Source: Dastarcus helophoroides
Taxonomy: Eukaryota; Arthropoda; Insecta; Coleoptera; Bothrideridae
Length of the DNA: 64,000 nt
Direction: 5' to 3'
Assembly: GCA_028583605.1 (NCBI GenBank)
Contig: CM053331.1
Location: forward strand, 14,492,857-14,556,856
Each line of letters opens with the position of its first letter. The stretch's first letter is position 1. The position numbers were made by a program, and so were the translations under genes. The notes beneath the pieces were generated by a model. It did no database searches. It saw only the letters and a list, made by a program, of their open reading frames with translations, and had not been told where the DNA came from. Shown here in pieces: positions 35,047 to 45,098 of the stretch.

Positions 35047-36772
35047 TATACAGGGTGGGCCAAGCTATGGCCTGTAGGTGCTATAAGATAACATATTTAA
35101 AAAAATAAACAATATGAGATCTACAGGTTAAAAAAAATTTTAAATAATTTTAGTTTTATTTTTAAATTCAGCTCCAGATTTAAAGTCAATTTTTATAAGT
35201 TTTTCCTATACCTAAACCTTACCCTCTTTGAGATAATCCACTTTTTTTTAAAAAACAAGGTTTTTAAAAACAAAAATTTTATCCTTGAAAGTAAATAATG
35301 ATGATAAAAGGCGTCTTTAAATTTTCACTTTATAAAATGAAATTAAATTTACTAGAAAATGCAGTTTGGACAAGTTCCAAATTTTATAAAGGATGTTTTA
35401 AATTCACCGGAACATTTACTTAAACTTGGGATGTCATTTTCTTTGTTAATTTAAAAGTAACGCAGTATCTTTTTATTTTAAATATTGACAAATTTAATTA
35501 TCTTTAAGTTGGTGTGTAGGTTTTATATGCCTTAATTCAATAATTCAAGAGATAAAACTATTTTTACGAATTGTACATTTTCCATCATTATCCAAAAGAA
35601 AACAATTTTGATCAAGTATGGCAGGCTTTGGTACATTATGGTAAGCGTCATATAAGTTAATTTCATTTATTTTATTGTAACATAGCTCAATTTACAAACA
35701 CTTTTACAAAAAAAGGCAACCTATTACTTAGTTTAGTATTTAAAGAAATTGCAAATCAAATATCCGACACAAATAAAAAACAATCTTCTACTCTAACAAA
35801 TGTGGAAAAAAAAGTGAAAACCATTTTGTTCTAAACAAAACCTCATTCTTTTCTCAGAAGCGTTCTTAACATTTTTTAAAATACTTTCGTCCATTGTTTC
35901 AAAAGCATTTCGTATTCGATTTTTCATGTCCTTGTGAGTGGTAAGGGAAACATTTTATACAATGTTTTTTACATACCCCTCATAGGAAAAAGTAAATTAG
36001 GGTTGAGTGCGGCGATCTGGGTGGCCTCTTCCAATCTATTTCTTTTGAAATTTCGTATTTAAATATTTCCTTACGGAATTGTAAAAATGAGCAAGAGCCT
36101 CTTCTAATTGAATTCACATTTTTAGCCAACTATGATCAAGTGTTATTTTGGATATCGGATTAAAAGCAATACAATTCGTCAAAGTTTTATTTCCCAAACA
36201 ATTAAACTTAGGTATAAGAAATTCATACCGTCTGAATGGTAATTAAATTTCCTAGAATTTAAAATAAAAAAATGCTGGGCGTTCCATTTAAATTAACAAA
36301 GAAATTGGAGTCCGAACTTCTAGTATATGTATCGGTAAATTTGAAACATCTTATTATAAAGTAAGGTATTTATTCCAACTGCATATTCTAGCAAGAGATA
36401 TGCCAAATAAAATTTAAAGGCGCAACTATCAGAATTTTTTACTCTTAGGAATAAAATTTACGTTTTCAAAATCTTGTGTTTTTTAAAGAAAGCTAATTAT
36501 CTTAAAGAGGGTAAGGTTTTGATATAGGAAAACTTTAGTAAAATTAAAGTTATTTTTTGAACTAAACTTAAAAATAAAATAAAAAACATGTGTCTTATTT
36601 AAAAAATCACAAACTTAATATGTAAGAATTTTATGGAACATCCTGTATATTTGAAAATATTTTTAGCATGTAGCCCCCAGCGTCATCTATTTAACTGCTA
36701 TGTTCATTTTTTAAAATATGGTACCCCATAGCTTCCAGCGGCCGTAGCGTTCAGCATGGCCCACTCTGTATA
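35047..36772 (-). mobile_element. Fold-back Tc1/mariner-type element, 1.73 kb
   Basis: TATACAGGGTGGGCC at 35,047 is mirrored by GGCCCACTCTGTATA ending 36,772. The arms extend at least 450 bp inward: ACCTTACCCTCTTTGAGATA near 35,216 pairs with a TATCTTAAAGAGGGTAAGGT-like block near 36,500, and the AAATTTGTAAA and TTAACAAAGAAAT blocks pair too. The core encodes a transposase tail on the minus strand. The right end lies about 27 bp upstream of the host TATA box. Confidence 0.78.
35825..36052 (-). pseudogene. Tc1/mariner-superfamily transposase C-terminus remnant
   Basis: The minus strand reads EIDWKRPPRSPHSTLIYFFL then a stop where Trp is usual, followed in the next frame by GYVKNIV, LTTHKDMKNRIRNAFETMDE. 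This matches the W-P-x-R-S-P-D-L-T-P-x-D-F-F-L-W-G end of insect IS630/Tc1/mariner-type transposases. The expected acidic residue in PxDFF is Tyr here, so catalysis would be lost even without the frameshift. It explains the family of the surrounding fold-back. Confidence 0.7.
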
Positions 36773-36798
36773 ATTTTTGTATTTTAATTTTTCGCGCA

Positions 36799-36808
36799 GT
36801 ATATATAA
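36799..36808 (+). promoter_or_regulatory. Candidate TATA box of the kainate-receptor-like gene
   Basis: GTATATATAAAG matches TATAWAAG well and lies on the strand of the exon at 37,402. A start site would be expected near 36,830, giving a 5' leader of about 570 nt. A second possible start is TTCAGA at 37,079-37,084 followed by TCGGACG at 37,094. No transcript evidence is available. Confidence 0.4.
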
Positions 36809-36829
36809 AGCGCCAGCAGATTATTCGTT

Positions 36830-37401
36830 TTGATTTATGTTATTTTATATCCATGTTAAAGCAAAATGTTATGTCCTTAGGGTTTGTCAATATAGTTAGG
36901 GGGTAGTGGCTGGGAAAGCTGTAAAAAATCAACAACAAAAAATAAATGTATAAAGTCATACAAAATTTCATCGCCACAAATTTGACACTTACACAACAAA
37001 ACGTTAAATGTTGCAAATTTTCAATCCTTGTACTAACAACAGAGCCTGCTGATTTGAATAAAAATAACACGAACATTTTTCAGAGAGCATCCGTCGGACG
37101 GTTGTGAAAACGAGTAATATTATTATGTGGTGTAAACATTAATAAACGCTTCGTACGGTGGAGGGCTTGCTTGTGCGGTGTGCGGTCAAAATCAGTGTAC
37201 TGTAATAATGAATTAAACAGACAAGAATCGTCGTGTAAATTTCAGTGCACAAACCGATCCTAAGCTAACGTTTATTTAGGGTAAGAGGCATTTGAACTGC
37301 TGTAACCGATGGACTCAGTTTGAATAACAATGCTGATTTCTGATGCACATGTAGCGGCCGAGATGATTCGGAATGCTTATTAGATGCTGGCTGGAACTAA
37401 A
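36830..37401 (+). other. Probable 5' untranslated leader
   Basis: This region between the TATA box and the ATG contains CpG-bearing patches (37,090-37,200) and upstream ATGs, including one at 37,309 and one at 37,384. It has no long frame on the plus strand; a 78-codon minus-strand frame is incidental. Confidence 0.4.
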
Positions 37402-37477
37402 ATGAAGGTTGCTGTTGTGCTGGTTCTTGTTTGGGGAACTTTGGTCCAATCTGCGCTCCCACCTGTAATCAAGATCG
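37402..37477 (+). CDS. First coding exon, kainate-type ionotropic glutamate receptor (partial)
   Basis: The ATG at 37,402 opens MKVAVVLVLVWGTLVQSA, a short basic n-region and hydrophobic core ending in a signal-peptidase-like SA. LPPVIKI follows and a GTAAGT donor at 37,478 interrupts a Gly codon in phase 1. In insect kainate-class receptors the mature amino-terminal domain starts with L-P-P/D-V-I-x-I-G and the first intron often falls just after it; these receptors are tetrameric glutamate-gated cation channels in neurons and muscle. Composition differs sharply from the AT-rich flanks. The next exon (expected to begin with the A-I-F-T-E-D type segment) was not found before 64,000, so intron 1 is at least 26.5 kb. 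The signal peptide plus donor is well supported; the family call rests on seven mature residues. No other exon is visible in the window. Confidence 0.62.
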
Positions 37478-37949
37478 GTAAGTCTGGATGTATGTGAATG
37501 CATAATATATAGGATTAATAACTGGTACCGATTGCACGAGATTTGCAAAAATAAGAATATTTATACTTATACAAGGTAATTCTAAAAGTAGTACCATAAA
37601 TTCAGGATAGTAGGGGAAACCCGGGTAAAGTGAATACCTTTAAGTGTTTTTGATTATTTTGGTTTAGTTGTAATTGGGAAAATTGAAACAATTATTTATA
37701 AACAGTCTTTATTAAATAAACTTACATGATAGTATAATATTTGCCATTAATATTAATTAAATTTTTAGTTATAAGTCAAGTTTACAACAGTGGCTTATTA
37801 TCCACTTTGCCCGAGGCACCGGGTAAAGTGAATATGATACATGGGCAAAGCGAATAACAACATTAATTGGCATGAGATTAAACTTACAAACAAAATAAAC
37901 ATTGAAAATTAAAAGAACATATTTAAAATATTTGTTTTCTGTTACACGT

Positions 37950-38410
37950 CTAATAATTGCAGTTATCACAAACAAAATTATCACTGCCTTCGAAGGCTGA
38001 ACACTCTTCATGACAGCACTAAGTACAAATACTACATTGTATCCAGTTTTCGGTTGGCTGATCATCTTCTTCAATGTACATTTCACCGCAGAAAACGCAT
38101 CTGATATCATCAAATTTCTTTATTTTCTTCTGCTTTTTATTATCTTTTGCACTCTTTTTCATTTTTTAGCAGAGATTTTTAATTTAACAGTCTTTTTGTC
38201 AGCAGTCTTCTTTACAGTCTTCTTTGCATTTTCAAATTTCTGTTTCTGCTCTTCCTTTGCTGGACTACTTGTCAGTATTGTAGATCTTTGTAACTTCCGT
38301 TTACGCAATGTTGTTAATTTGGCAGGCTGAGGAATAGGTTTTAAAACTAAATGACTATAGTAGGTCTTAGAACATCCAGGTTCGGGCGAAGTGACGGGAA
38401 CATCATTGCC
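37950..38410 (-). pseudogene. Disabled C-terminal extension with PHD-like zinc finger
   Basis: Directly after the transposase stop, the same frame continues with a serine/lysine-rich linker (GNDVPVTSPEPGCSKTYYSH, later KKTVKKTADKKTVKLKISAK) to a second stop. After a one-base frame change in the A-run near 38,155 a cysteine-rich domain follows: IRCVFCGEMY, ENWIQCSICT, stop, CHEECSAFEG, NFVCDNCNY. This is C-x2-C, W-x-Q-C-x2-C, C-H-x2-C, C-x2-C, the PHD-like finger that ends many insect pogo-like transposases; the in-frame TAG sits where Trp is usual. Loss may be recent, since the DDE part is open. A spliced mRNA could bypass the first stop, but I see no clear donor and acceptor pair. Confidence 0.75.
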
Positions 38411-39922
38411 TTAAGTTTCTTTTGTAGTTGCAGATCCCGTAGGAATGCAAAGACCTTCTTGAGACTGAGACTGACCTAGAACTTCATTTGACGAAGAAAC
38501 AGGTAAAGGATTAATGGATACTAAAATCTGTGAATTTTTTTCTTGAATAGGATTTATGATTGAATCAGATTGTTGAGTGGCATTTGCCATTGAAGGTGGT
38601 ATGGGTTGATCGTGAGTTTCAATTGAAGGTGACGCTTGAACAACAGAAGTAGGCAAATCAATTATTTCCAGTGGGGGCAAAGTTTCAGCCTGAGTATTCA
38701 AATTTGATGTGCCTGCAAGTACCTCGGCTGGTGCAAAATGCTCATCACCAAAAGCGTGCTTGTTTACAGGCCATATTCCAGGTCGTTCAAATCCATGCAC
38801 TGCATTGATGGCCACAGCAGCTTTGAGAAAAGCTGGTGCTAGCAATCTAGATACATCGTACTGGTTTATGATGCGGCCGGGGTGAGATTTTTGAAAAATG
38901 TTCACTTCCCTTTCAAAATGCGTTTTCAGTGGGCCGTACACAGCAACATCCATAGGTTGCATTTTGTGAGTAGTATGCGGTGCTAAGGATAATATCACCA
39001 CGTTATTTTTGGTAGCGTACTCAAGGGCAGGAAAGTATTTGTGGCTTTCATGGTTATCTAATAATAATAGGACCTTTTTGTCTGCTGTTGGCCTCACTTG
39101 GTCTACAAAGAAATACAGCCAGTTCAAGAAAACTTCGCCTGATGTCCAACCATTAGGGGTACACGTTCCTTGAGTCCCTGGTGGACTTCCATCAAGAAGT
39201 CTTGGTTGCATCTTCTTTCTTGCAAAAATTAGAAAAGGTGGAAGAAAACTACCAGCTGCATTACAACACCCGATAACGGTGGTTAATTGGCCGCGTTCTG
39301 CACTTGCAATCATGCCTACCTGCTTTTTCCCTTTTACGGAAAGAACCTTTGGGGGCTTATTTGAGGTCGTTGATATCCCAGTTTCGTCCATATTGTATAG
39401 TCTGGAGGCTTCGATGTTATTTTTTTCAATGGCACTTTCAAGATTTTCATAAAAATGGCCCACTTCGCGGCGATTAAATCCTTTCGCTCTCGCCACAGAT
39501 GTTGATTCTGGAGTTCTTAGCGTCAAGTTGGTATGACGAGATAAAAATCTTCGCAGCCATTCTTCTCCAGCTTTTTTATTTTTATTCCAATTCTCAGGGT
39601 ATTGCAAATTGTTGCGTTGTGCATACTCAAATGCTAAACTCATAAATTCATCCCGAGTGAGGCCGAAAAACACTGCGTCCATATTTTGTAGGTAAGTCAC
39701 CATTTCAATTTCTTGGTCCTCCGTGAATATAGGACGGAATCGACCCAGCTGTGGAGAAGCAATTCCACTTTTGACATGTCTGTATAGGGTGGCATATGCA
39801 AGTCCGTATTTTTTGGCTGTCCCTTTGATAGATTCTCCCGCCTTACATAAATTTATTGCAGTCTGCATGGCATCTTTACTCCAAGCGCCTTGCGCTGTCG
39901 TTCTTTTATATCTATTGACCAT
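38411..39922 (-). CDS. Pogo/Tigger-like transposase (psq HTH, CENP-B-type HTH, DDE)
   Basis: This 503-codon frame starts at MVNRYKRTT (ATG 39,920-39,922). A further ATG 11 codons upstream is less likely because the bases just before MVN read TTTTTTGCAG, a splice acceptor. Residues about 10-50 form a pipsqueak-type HTH (KDAMQTAINLCKAGES, then GTAKKYGLAYATLYRHVKSG). Residues about 65-165 resemble a CENP-B-type DNA-binding domain (GEEWLRRFLSRHTNLTLRTP). The DDE core has YNMDETGI, LLLLDNHESH and MQPMDVAVYGPLK, giving three catalytic Asp. The Ser/Pro/Gln-rich C-terminal part (about 400-503) is disordered. The frame ends at TAA, but an in-frame continuation (37,950-38,410) shows the ancestral protein was longer. 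The catalytic core looks intact. Confidence 0.9.
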   Translation of the reverse strand: MVNRYKRTTAQGAWSKDAMQTAINLCKAGESIKGTAKKYGLAYATLYRHVKSGIASPQLGRFRPIFTEDQEIEMVTYLQNMDAVFFGLTRDEFMSLAFEYAQRNNLQYPENWNKNKKAGEEWLRRFLSRHTNLTLRTPESTSVARAKGFNRREVGHFYENLESAIEKNNIEASRLYNMDETGISTTSNKPPKVLSVKGKKQVGMIASAERGQLTTVIGCCNAAGSFLPPFLIFARKKMQPRLLDGSPPGTQGTCTPNGWTSGEVFLNWLYFFVDQVRPTADKKVLLLLDNHESHKYFPALEYATKNNVVILSLAPHTTHKMQPMDVAVYGPLKTHFEREVNIFQKSHPGRIINQYDVSRLLAPAFLKAAVAINAVHGFERPGIWPVNKHAFGDEHFAPAEVLAGTSNLNTQAETLPPLEIIDLPTSVVQASPSIETHDQPIPPSMANATQQSDSIINPIQEKNSQILVSINPLPVSSSNEVLGQSQSQEGLCIPTGSATTKET

Positions 39923-40179
39923 CTGCAAAAAACATAATAAAATACATAATTCCATAAAATTATATTACTCGTGATGACCGGGCAAAGAGAATAGGGTGTC
40001 CACTTTGCCCGATTCGCTTTGCCTTTCGGGTACATTTTTGAGGTTATCCCAAATCATTAAAAAACCAGTGCATGTAAACTCGTCATTTACACATATTTGA
40101 AAGCTATATAATCATGCATTAAATCTTCCTCATAACGAACATCATCTCACAAATAATATTATAGTTATAAACGAATAGC

Positions 40180-40335
40180 CTACCTCTTAAAATTAATATT
40201 TTTCGCACAAAAACACACTTCGTCCACTCACTGGCGCCGCGCGAGGTAAACACGTGCCGGAGTACTTGCCGCGCACGAAGCGGCAACAGGCGACCATTAC
40301 AGTGACAACGCGGTTGCCGGCTAACGAACAATTTG
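40180..40335 (-). promoter_or_regulatory. GC-rich leader/promoter of the pogo-like transposon
   Basis: About 140 bp of unusually GC- and CpG-rich sequence in an AT-rich setting, with CACGTG at about 40,250. It lies 5' of the transposase between the right terminus and the ATG. AAGAG/GTAGGC near 40,180 could be a donor pairing with the TTTTTTGCAG acceptor at 39,923, giving a 5'-leader intron of about 255 nt. Confidence 0.4.
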
Positions 40336-41431
40336 GGAGTAGTGGGCACTATTCGCTTTGCACGGGGTATCCACTTTGAACGGGTTTCCCCTATTTAAGA
40401 GCCCAAAATAGGAAGAAAAGTCTATATAAACATGTGTCGTGAAAGGTTAGTTTCTGATTATAGTTTTTAATTAATAGTTGCCAAAAGTGTACAGATATTT
40501 GAATGAAATTTGGCACAACTTCAAACCTTTTCTTATCCTTTCAAAAAATCTAGGAACTAATTAACAGAACATAACCAGTGGCGGGCATATCGAGGATGAC
40601 TGTGCTTAAAATGTGCCTTATTTATTTTGTGTGCACTTTTGTCGCAGTTCATAACAAAAATATAAACTTTAAAGTTTTATACATAAAAAAGGTGTTCCTA
40701 CCGAAACTCGATATTGTCAGCGGTTTTCGAGTAAAATGTATTTTTATATCTCGATGCATTAAAAACACTCGCCCAAAAATCTTGAATGTAACACAAAGTT
40801 GGCTTTAAAATGAAAGAAAAGCTATGATATGTTTATTACCTAAAATCAACTTTAAAAAAATATTTTAAACTAATATTTAAACAAAAAAATCTTTTGTAAA
40901 AATTAAATAAATAACAAATTTAAAAACATTGGCTTTTATGTACAGAAATTGCTCAAAGTGACCACCGGTGACAAGAAAACATGGAACTGTCAATACAATT
41001 TATTTTCTTTCATTTCAATGCCAACTATAAGTTACATTTCATATTTTTTGGCAAGCGCTTTTAATGCATCGAAGTATAAAAATGCAAGCAAAACAATATT
41101 TTGTTAAAAAATTTCCACAAAAGTACACACAAAATAAATAAGGCAGGTTTTAAGCACCGCCTCCTTCGATATACCCGTCACTGGTTGGGTTGTGTTAATT
41201 AGGTGTTAGATTTTTTTAAAGAAAGTTGTGCCAAATTTCATTCAATTAACTGCATCAGTTTTGCAGCTATTAATCAAAAACTATAATTAGGAACTAACCT
41301 TTCACACCCAGAAACTTGGAAACGAAGCATTTTAGAACAATGTTCATATAAACTTTTCGTCTTATTTTGGGCTCCAAAATACGATCCCAAATTTATGGTA
41401 CTACATTTAAAATCAGCTTGTATTTATAATA

Positions 41432-42609
41432 TGCAAGGTGATTCTAAAAGTAATACCATAAATTTAGATTCGTATTTCAGAGCCCAAAATAAGACGAAAA
41501 GTTTATATGAACAATTTTCGTTTCCCAGTTACAGGGTGTGGAAGGTTAGTTCCTCATTAAAGATTTTAATTAATAGTTACGAAACGTGTACAGATAATTG
41601 AATAAAATTTGGAATAATTCTATACATTTTCAAGCCCTTTCCAAAAATTTAAGAATTAGTCAACACAACTTCAAGTGGAAGGTATAGCTAGGGGGTCAGT
41701 GCTTAAAACTTGCTTTATTTATGTTGTATGCACTTTTGTCGCAGTTTCGTAACAAAAATATAAACTAAGAACGTTTCTACATAAAAAAGATAGTTTTATT
41801 AAAATTTGATATTGCCAGCGGTTTTCGAGTAAAATGCATTTTTATATCTCGATGCATTAAAAAAGCTCGCCAAAAATATCGGATGTAACACATAATTGGC
41901 ATTGGAATTAAATAAATCAAATAGCATCAACGTTTGCATTTTTTTTTCTTGTCACCGGTGGCTACTTTGAGCAATTTCTGTAAATAAAAGCTAATATTTT
42001 TAAATTCCCTATTTGTAAAATATTTACCAAATATTTTTTTAATTAAATATTAGTTATAATTTGTTAAATATTAATCAAAAATAATTTGTTTTTACATTAC
42101 ATTTCAACTAATTTTACTTTCTCTCATTTCAAAGCCGGCTAAGTGTCACATTCGAGATTTTTAAGCGAGCGTTTTTAACGCATTGAGATATAACATTGAG
42201 AAAACCGTTAAGAATTTCAAATTTTAGTAAAAGTACCTGTTTTACGTAAAAACATTTGTAGTTTATATTTTTGTTACTAAACTGCGACAAAAGTGCACAC
42301 AAAATAAATAAGGCACGTTCTAAATACCTTCTCTGTGGATATACCCGCCACTGGTTAAGTTCTGTCAATTAATGCTTAGATTTTTGGAATTCTCACGAAA
42401 AGGTAAGGTCTTGTGCCAAATTTCATTCAATTAGCGGTACACGTCTCGTAACTATTAATAAAAAACTACAATCAGGAAGTACCCTTCCCCACCTAGTAAC
42501 TCTGAAACGAAGCGTTTTACGACATATGTTTATATAGACTTTTCATCCTATTTTGGGTTATAGAATACCAATCTGAATTTATGGTATTACTTTTAGATTC
42601 ACCTTGTAT
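41432..42609. repeat. Fold-back element B, 1.18 kb
   Basis: GCAAGGTGATTCTAAAAGTA at 41,433 is mirrored by TACTTTTAGATTCACCTTGT ending about 42,608. The arms are about 460 bp and match those of element A. The unpaired centre (block CTTGTCACCGGTGGCTACTT at 41,949) is inverted relative to A (block CACCGGTGACAAGAAAAC near 40,963). No coding capacity; short open frames over it are incidental. Confidence 0.78.
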
Positions 42610-42759
42610 ATTTTTGTAATGTTAAAGAAGTCATTAATGTAAATAAAAAAATTGCCCAGTTATGGGGACCGCTGACAGAAGTGAGAATTTAAAATTATGA
42701 TATAACAAATTTTAAGATATTTGAAAAAAATCTTTTTCCAAACTTTCAGCGGTTTCTGT

Positions 42760-42995
42760 CAGTTGAGGAAAAGTACAAATACTTGAGGGCAGCGACTAAC
42801 ATCCACTCTCCCCCACATATACCCTCCCATTTTTTTTAATACATTTTCATTTTGCCCTCCAATTTTTTCATCCCTCTTCCCCAATTTTCCTTCTTATGTA
42901 TTTGCATTGTGGTCTCACCATTTTTCACCCCCTCCCCCAATTTTTCTTCTCCATATTTTTATTTGCCCCCCTCCCCAAGTTTTTCCTTTTTATAT
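42760..42995. repeat. Pyrimidine-rich degenerate repeat
   Basis: Variants of CCCTCCCCCAATTTTTC recur about every 30-45 bp, giving a strongly C/T-biased plus strand. It looks like a decayed minisatellite. Confidence 0.55.
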
Positions 42996-43350
42996 GTATA
43001 AGAGGAATATGTATGGGGTCCTCTATGGAATTAGGAAAAACTATTCTATACTTTTGGTCCATTTAGAAACAGTGTTAAATAAAAAAATATATATTTAAAT
43101 ACTTAACTATTTCTGATGAAGATTTGTGCAAACGATTAAGTAATATTTAAAAAGGTTTAATTTATGATTGAATAAGATATTTTATTCTAATTAGTGATGC
43201 CAGGACTGCCGTGAAATCCATGATATCACTAAATAAATAATGTAAATAAGATGTTGACAGGAATCTAATTAAGTATATGTATGTATTATTATTCTGTCAG
43301 TGCATTGCGTCTGCTGCATCTTTTCGACAAAAACTGCAGATATACGAGGT

Positions 43351-43485
43351 ATGTTCAAAAAGTAAGGTGACTATATTTTTGTGAAAATAGGGACATTTAT
43401 ACTGTCCCCTTTAAAGTAATCCCCCTCAGATATAATGCACTTGTGCCAACGTTTTTCCAATCTTCAAAGCACTTCTCATAAGTAC
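43351..43485 (-). pseudogene. Mariner transposase, C-terminal segment
   Basis: The minus strand reads STYEKCFEDWKN, a one-base break, then RWHKCIISEGDYFKGDSIN, the conserved end of mariner transposases, followed by a stop and the 3' terminus. It continues exactly in frame from the segment ending KAISKS at 46,384 if the intervening insertion and one GTAC are removed. Confidence 0.85.
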
Positions 43486-44819
43486 TGTGATGAACGACCA
43501 GCCGGCCGTTTGTGACCATAACCAATGATTGTATGTATAGTTTTTCAAAATTGTCGAATTTTGCTCATCTTTAAAAATTTTCGAAGAATAATTTACTTTT
43601 GATTTTCGGACCCAATTTGTCTACGTTGTGTTTAAAATTATTTTATTCCAATAAATTGTAACCCCAGCTCGTAGAGTCGACAGGGAAGTGTTATCAAATT
43701 CAAACAACAATTGACCTCAACGTTTTGTTACAATAGGTCAACAAATAAATCAACAAAATTTCAAGTTTGTGATTTTCAAGTGTTCTTAAACATAATACAA
43801 CAAAATAAAAGTGAACCTGTTTGTTTCAACTTGTTTAAATTTGCTGGACACAGATCTGAGAGAAATATTTCTTTAGAAAATTAAGAGAATTCCTTAAGCA
43901 CAATTAATCTGACATTCTTTGTCTAACTCTTTCGCTCGTATATGGTGCGTCGGTTATTAATTTCCCAAAGTTTATTTTAACCCTAATAATCGCAATATTT
44001 TCCCCAGCTGAGCCATTTAGTTTGTACTCGAAGGTTTTCAAACCAAATGCAGCTAACTTTGTACCTGATTATCGGTGGGCGTTCGCTGGTTAGTTTGTAC
44101 ACAGAGGTTCTCAAACTATTTTCAGGTGTCTGTTTTATTCCCCAATTCTTTTGTGTTTTTGTCGCTTCTTTATTCAAGCATACTTCACATAGCATACAGT
44201 TTTCTGTTAAAGCTTTGAGCTAACAATATCCAAAGGATAATGCTACGAGAAAATGGAGCTCAAGCTTGGAAATGAAGTTGTGATTTATCGTAATAAATCA
44301 AATTTATAAATGTTGATTCAATCTTACAGTTCTCTCGTTTTCTCACTCTTTCTTTCTTTCCTTTGTTAACTTGTTCCTTTGTTTTTTTTTCTGTCTTTCT
44401 CATACCAAACTCAATCCCTCGAACTTACACCAGTGTCATAAAATGGTCTAGAAATATTGTTCAAATTTTGTAGAAACTTTCTGAGCAGAATCTCCCTTCC
44501 AACACTACATCTACTTCTACGGCTACTGTTCTAAAGAAAGGGACGTTTCCTGGCTTAGAAAGTGGCTAAGCACAAAAAAAGCATTTAAATTAAAATTAGA
44601 AACTGACAAGAAGTTCTCATTTCTTTCGTCAAAACATTTACCTAACGAGAGCTGATGCTGATACTGCTCGTCCGCCTACGTTAGTAAATTTATGTTGACA
44701 GTAAATCTAGGCATGCGACTATAGATTAGTAATTTTGCAAAAGCATCCCGATCGCGGCGCGCAGTGTTGTAATTCTCCGTGGCCTATATAGGGGGTCCTT
44801 TTTTTTGGACATGTAACCG

Positions 44820-45098
44820 ATGAGGGGACCCACGGATAAGGCAGACCTGGCGAGTACACCAGAACAAGAACCAGAAGAGGTTACTACTCCTTCTAGGGTG
44901 TTAAGGCGTACGTTCCCGCGGAGCGCACCCAGGGGTTCACATGTGTTGGGACTTTGTCTATGTCTGGAAAGTTCTTCAGACAACCTTCTTACAACACCGG
45001 TTTCGGTTTTCCTTGTTTTTAACGTTTCGAGAACTTACAGTACATCATCAGCAAATCTCAATATAGATGCCTGCTGTCAGTTACCGAGCCTGCGGTGA
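44820..45098 (+). other. Coding-like open frame within the 2.9-kb insertion
   Basis: A 92-codon frame opens MRGPTDKADLASTPEQEPEE and continues with Arg/Pro-rich residues. It sits about 35 bp after a TATA-like CTATATAGG and is GC-rich compared with the flanks. I recognise no domain. It could be a leader peptide or the start of gag in an LTR-encoded transcript, or simply part of R/U5. Confidence 0.3.
45023..45051 (-). ncRNA. Hammerhead-like core inside the 2.9-kb insertion
   Basis: The minus strand reads CTGATGA, then TGTACTGTAAGTTCT (possible 5-bp stem with one U-U mismatch), then CGAAAC. This is the hammerhead core order. Helices I and III were not identified, so it may be coincidental. Confidence 0.25.

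Larger units (their letters stand above)
37613..40391 (-). mobile_element. Pogo/Tigger-like DNA transposon, 2,779 bp, near-complete
   Basis: Inverted termini GGGGAAACCCGGGTAAAGTG (left) and GGGGAAACCCGTTCAAAGTG (right, reverse complement) are flanked by TA on both sides (37,611-37,612 and 40,392-40,393). Subterminal repeats of GGGCAAAGYGAATA occur at 37,623, 37,798 (inverted), 37,821 and 37,843 on the left, and at 39,980, 39,998, 40,012, 40,350 and 40,369 (mostly inverted) on the right. They are probable transposase-binding sites. A GC-rich segment at 40,190-40,330 stands out and is the likely promoter. One transposase gene is on the minus strand. It inserted into fold-back element A. Confidence 0.9.
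37570..41422. repeat. Fold-back element A, split by the pogo-like transposon
   Basis: ACAAGGTAATTCTAAAAGTA at 37,571 and the inverted end at about 41,397-41,422 bound an element of about 1.07 kb once 37,613-40,391 is removed. The arms, about 450 bp each, share AATTAACAGAACATAACCAG / CTGGTTGGGTTGTGTTAATT and GTGCACTTTTGTCGCAG / ACAAAAGTACACACA. A second copy (B) adjoins on the right. Confidence 0.75.

Noticed and set aside
38010..38330. 106-codon hydrophobic plus-strand open frame
   Set aside because: It is antisense to the PHD-like tail of the pogo-like transposase; the minus-strand reading has clear domain structure.
39723..39974. 83-codon plus-strand open frame
   Set aside because: It is the complement of the N-terminal HTH region of the transposase.
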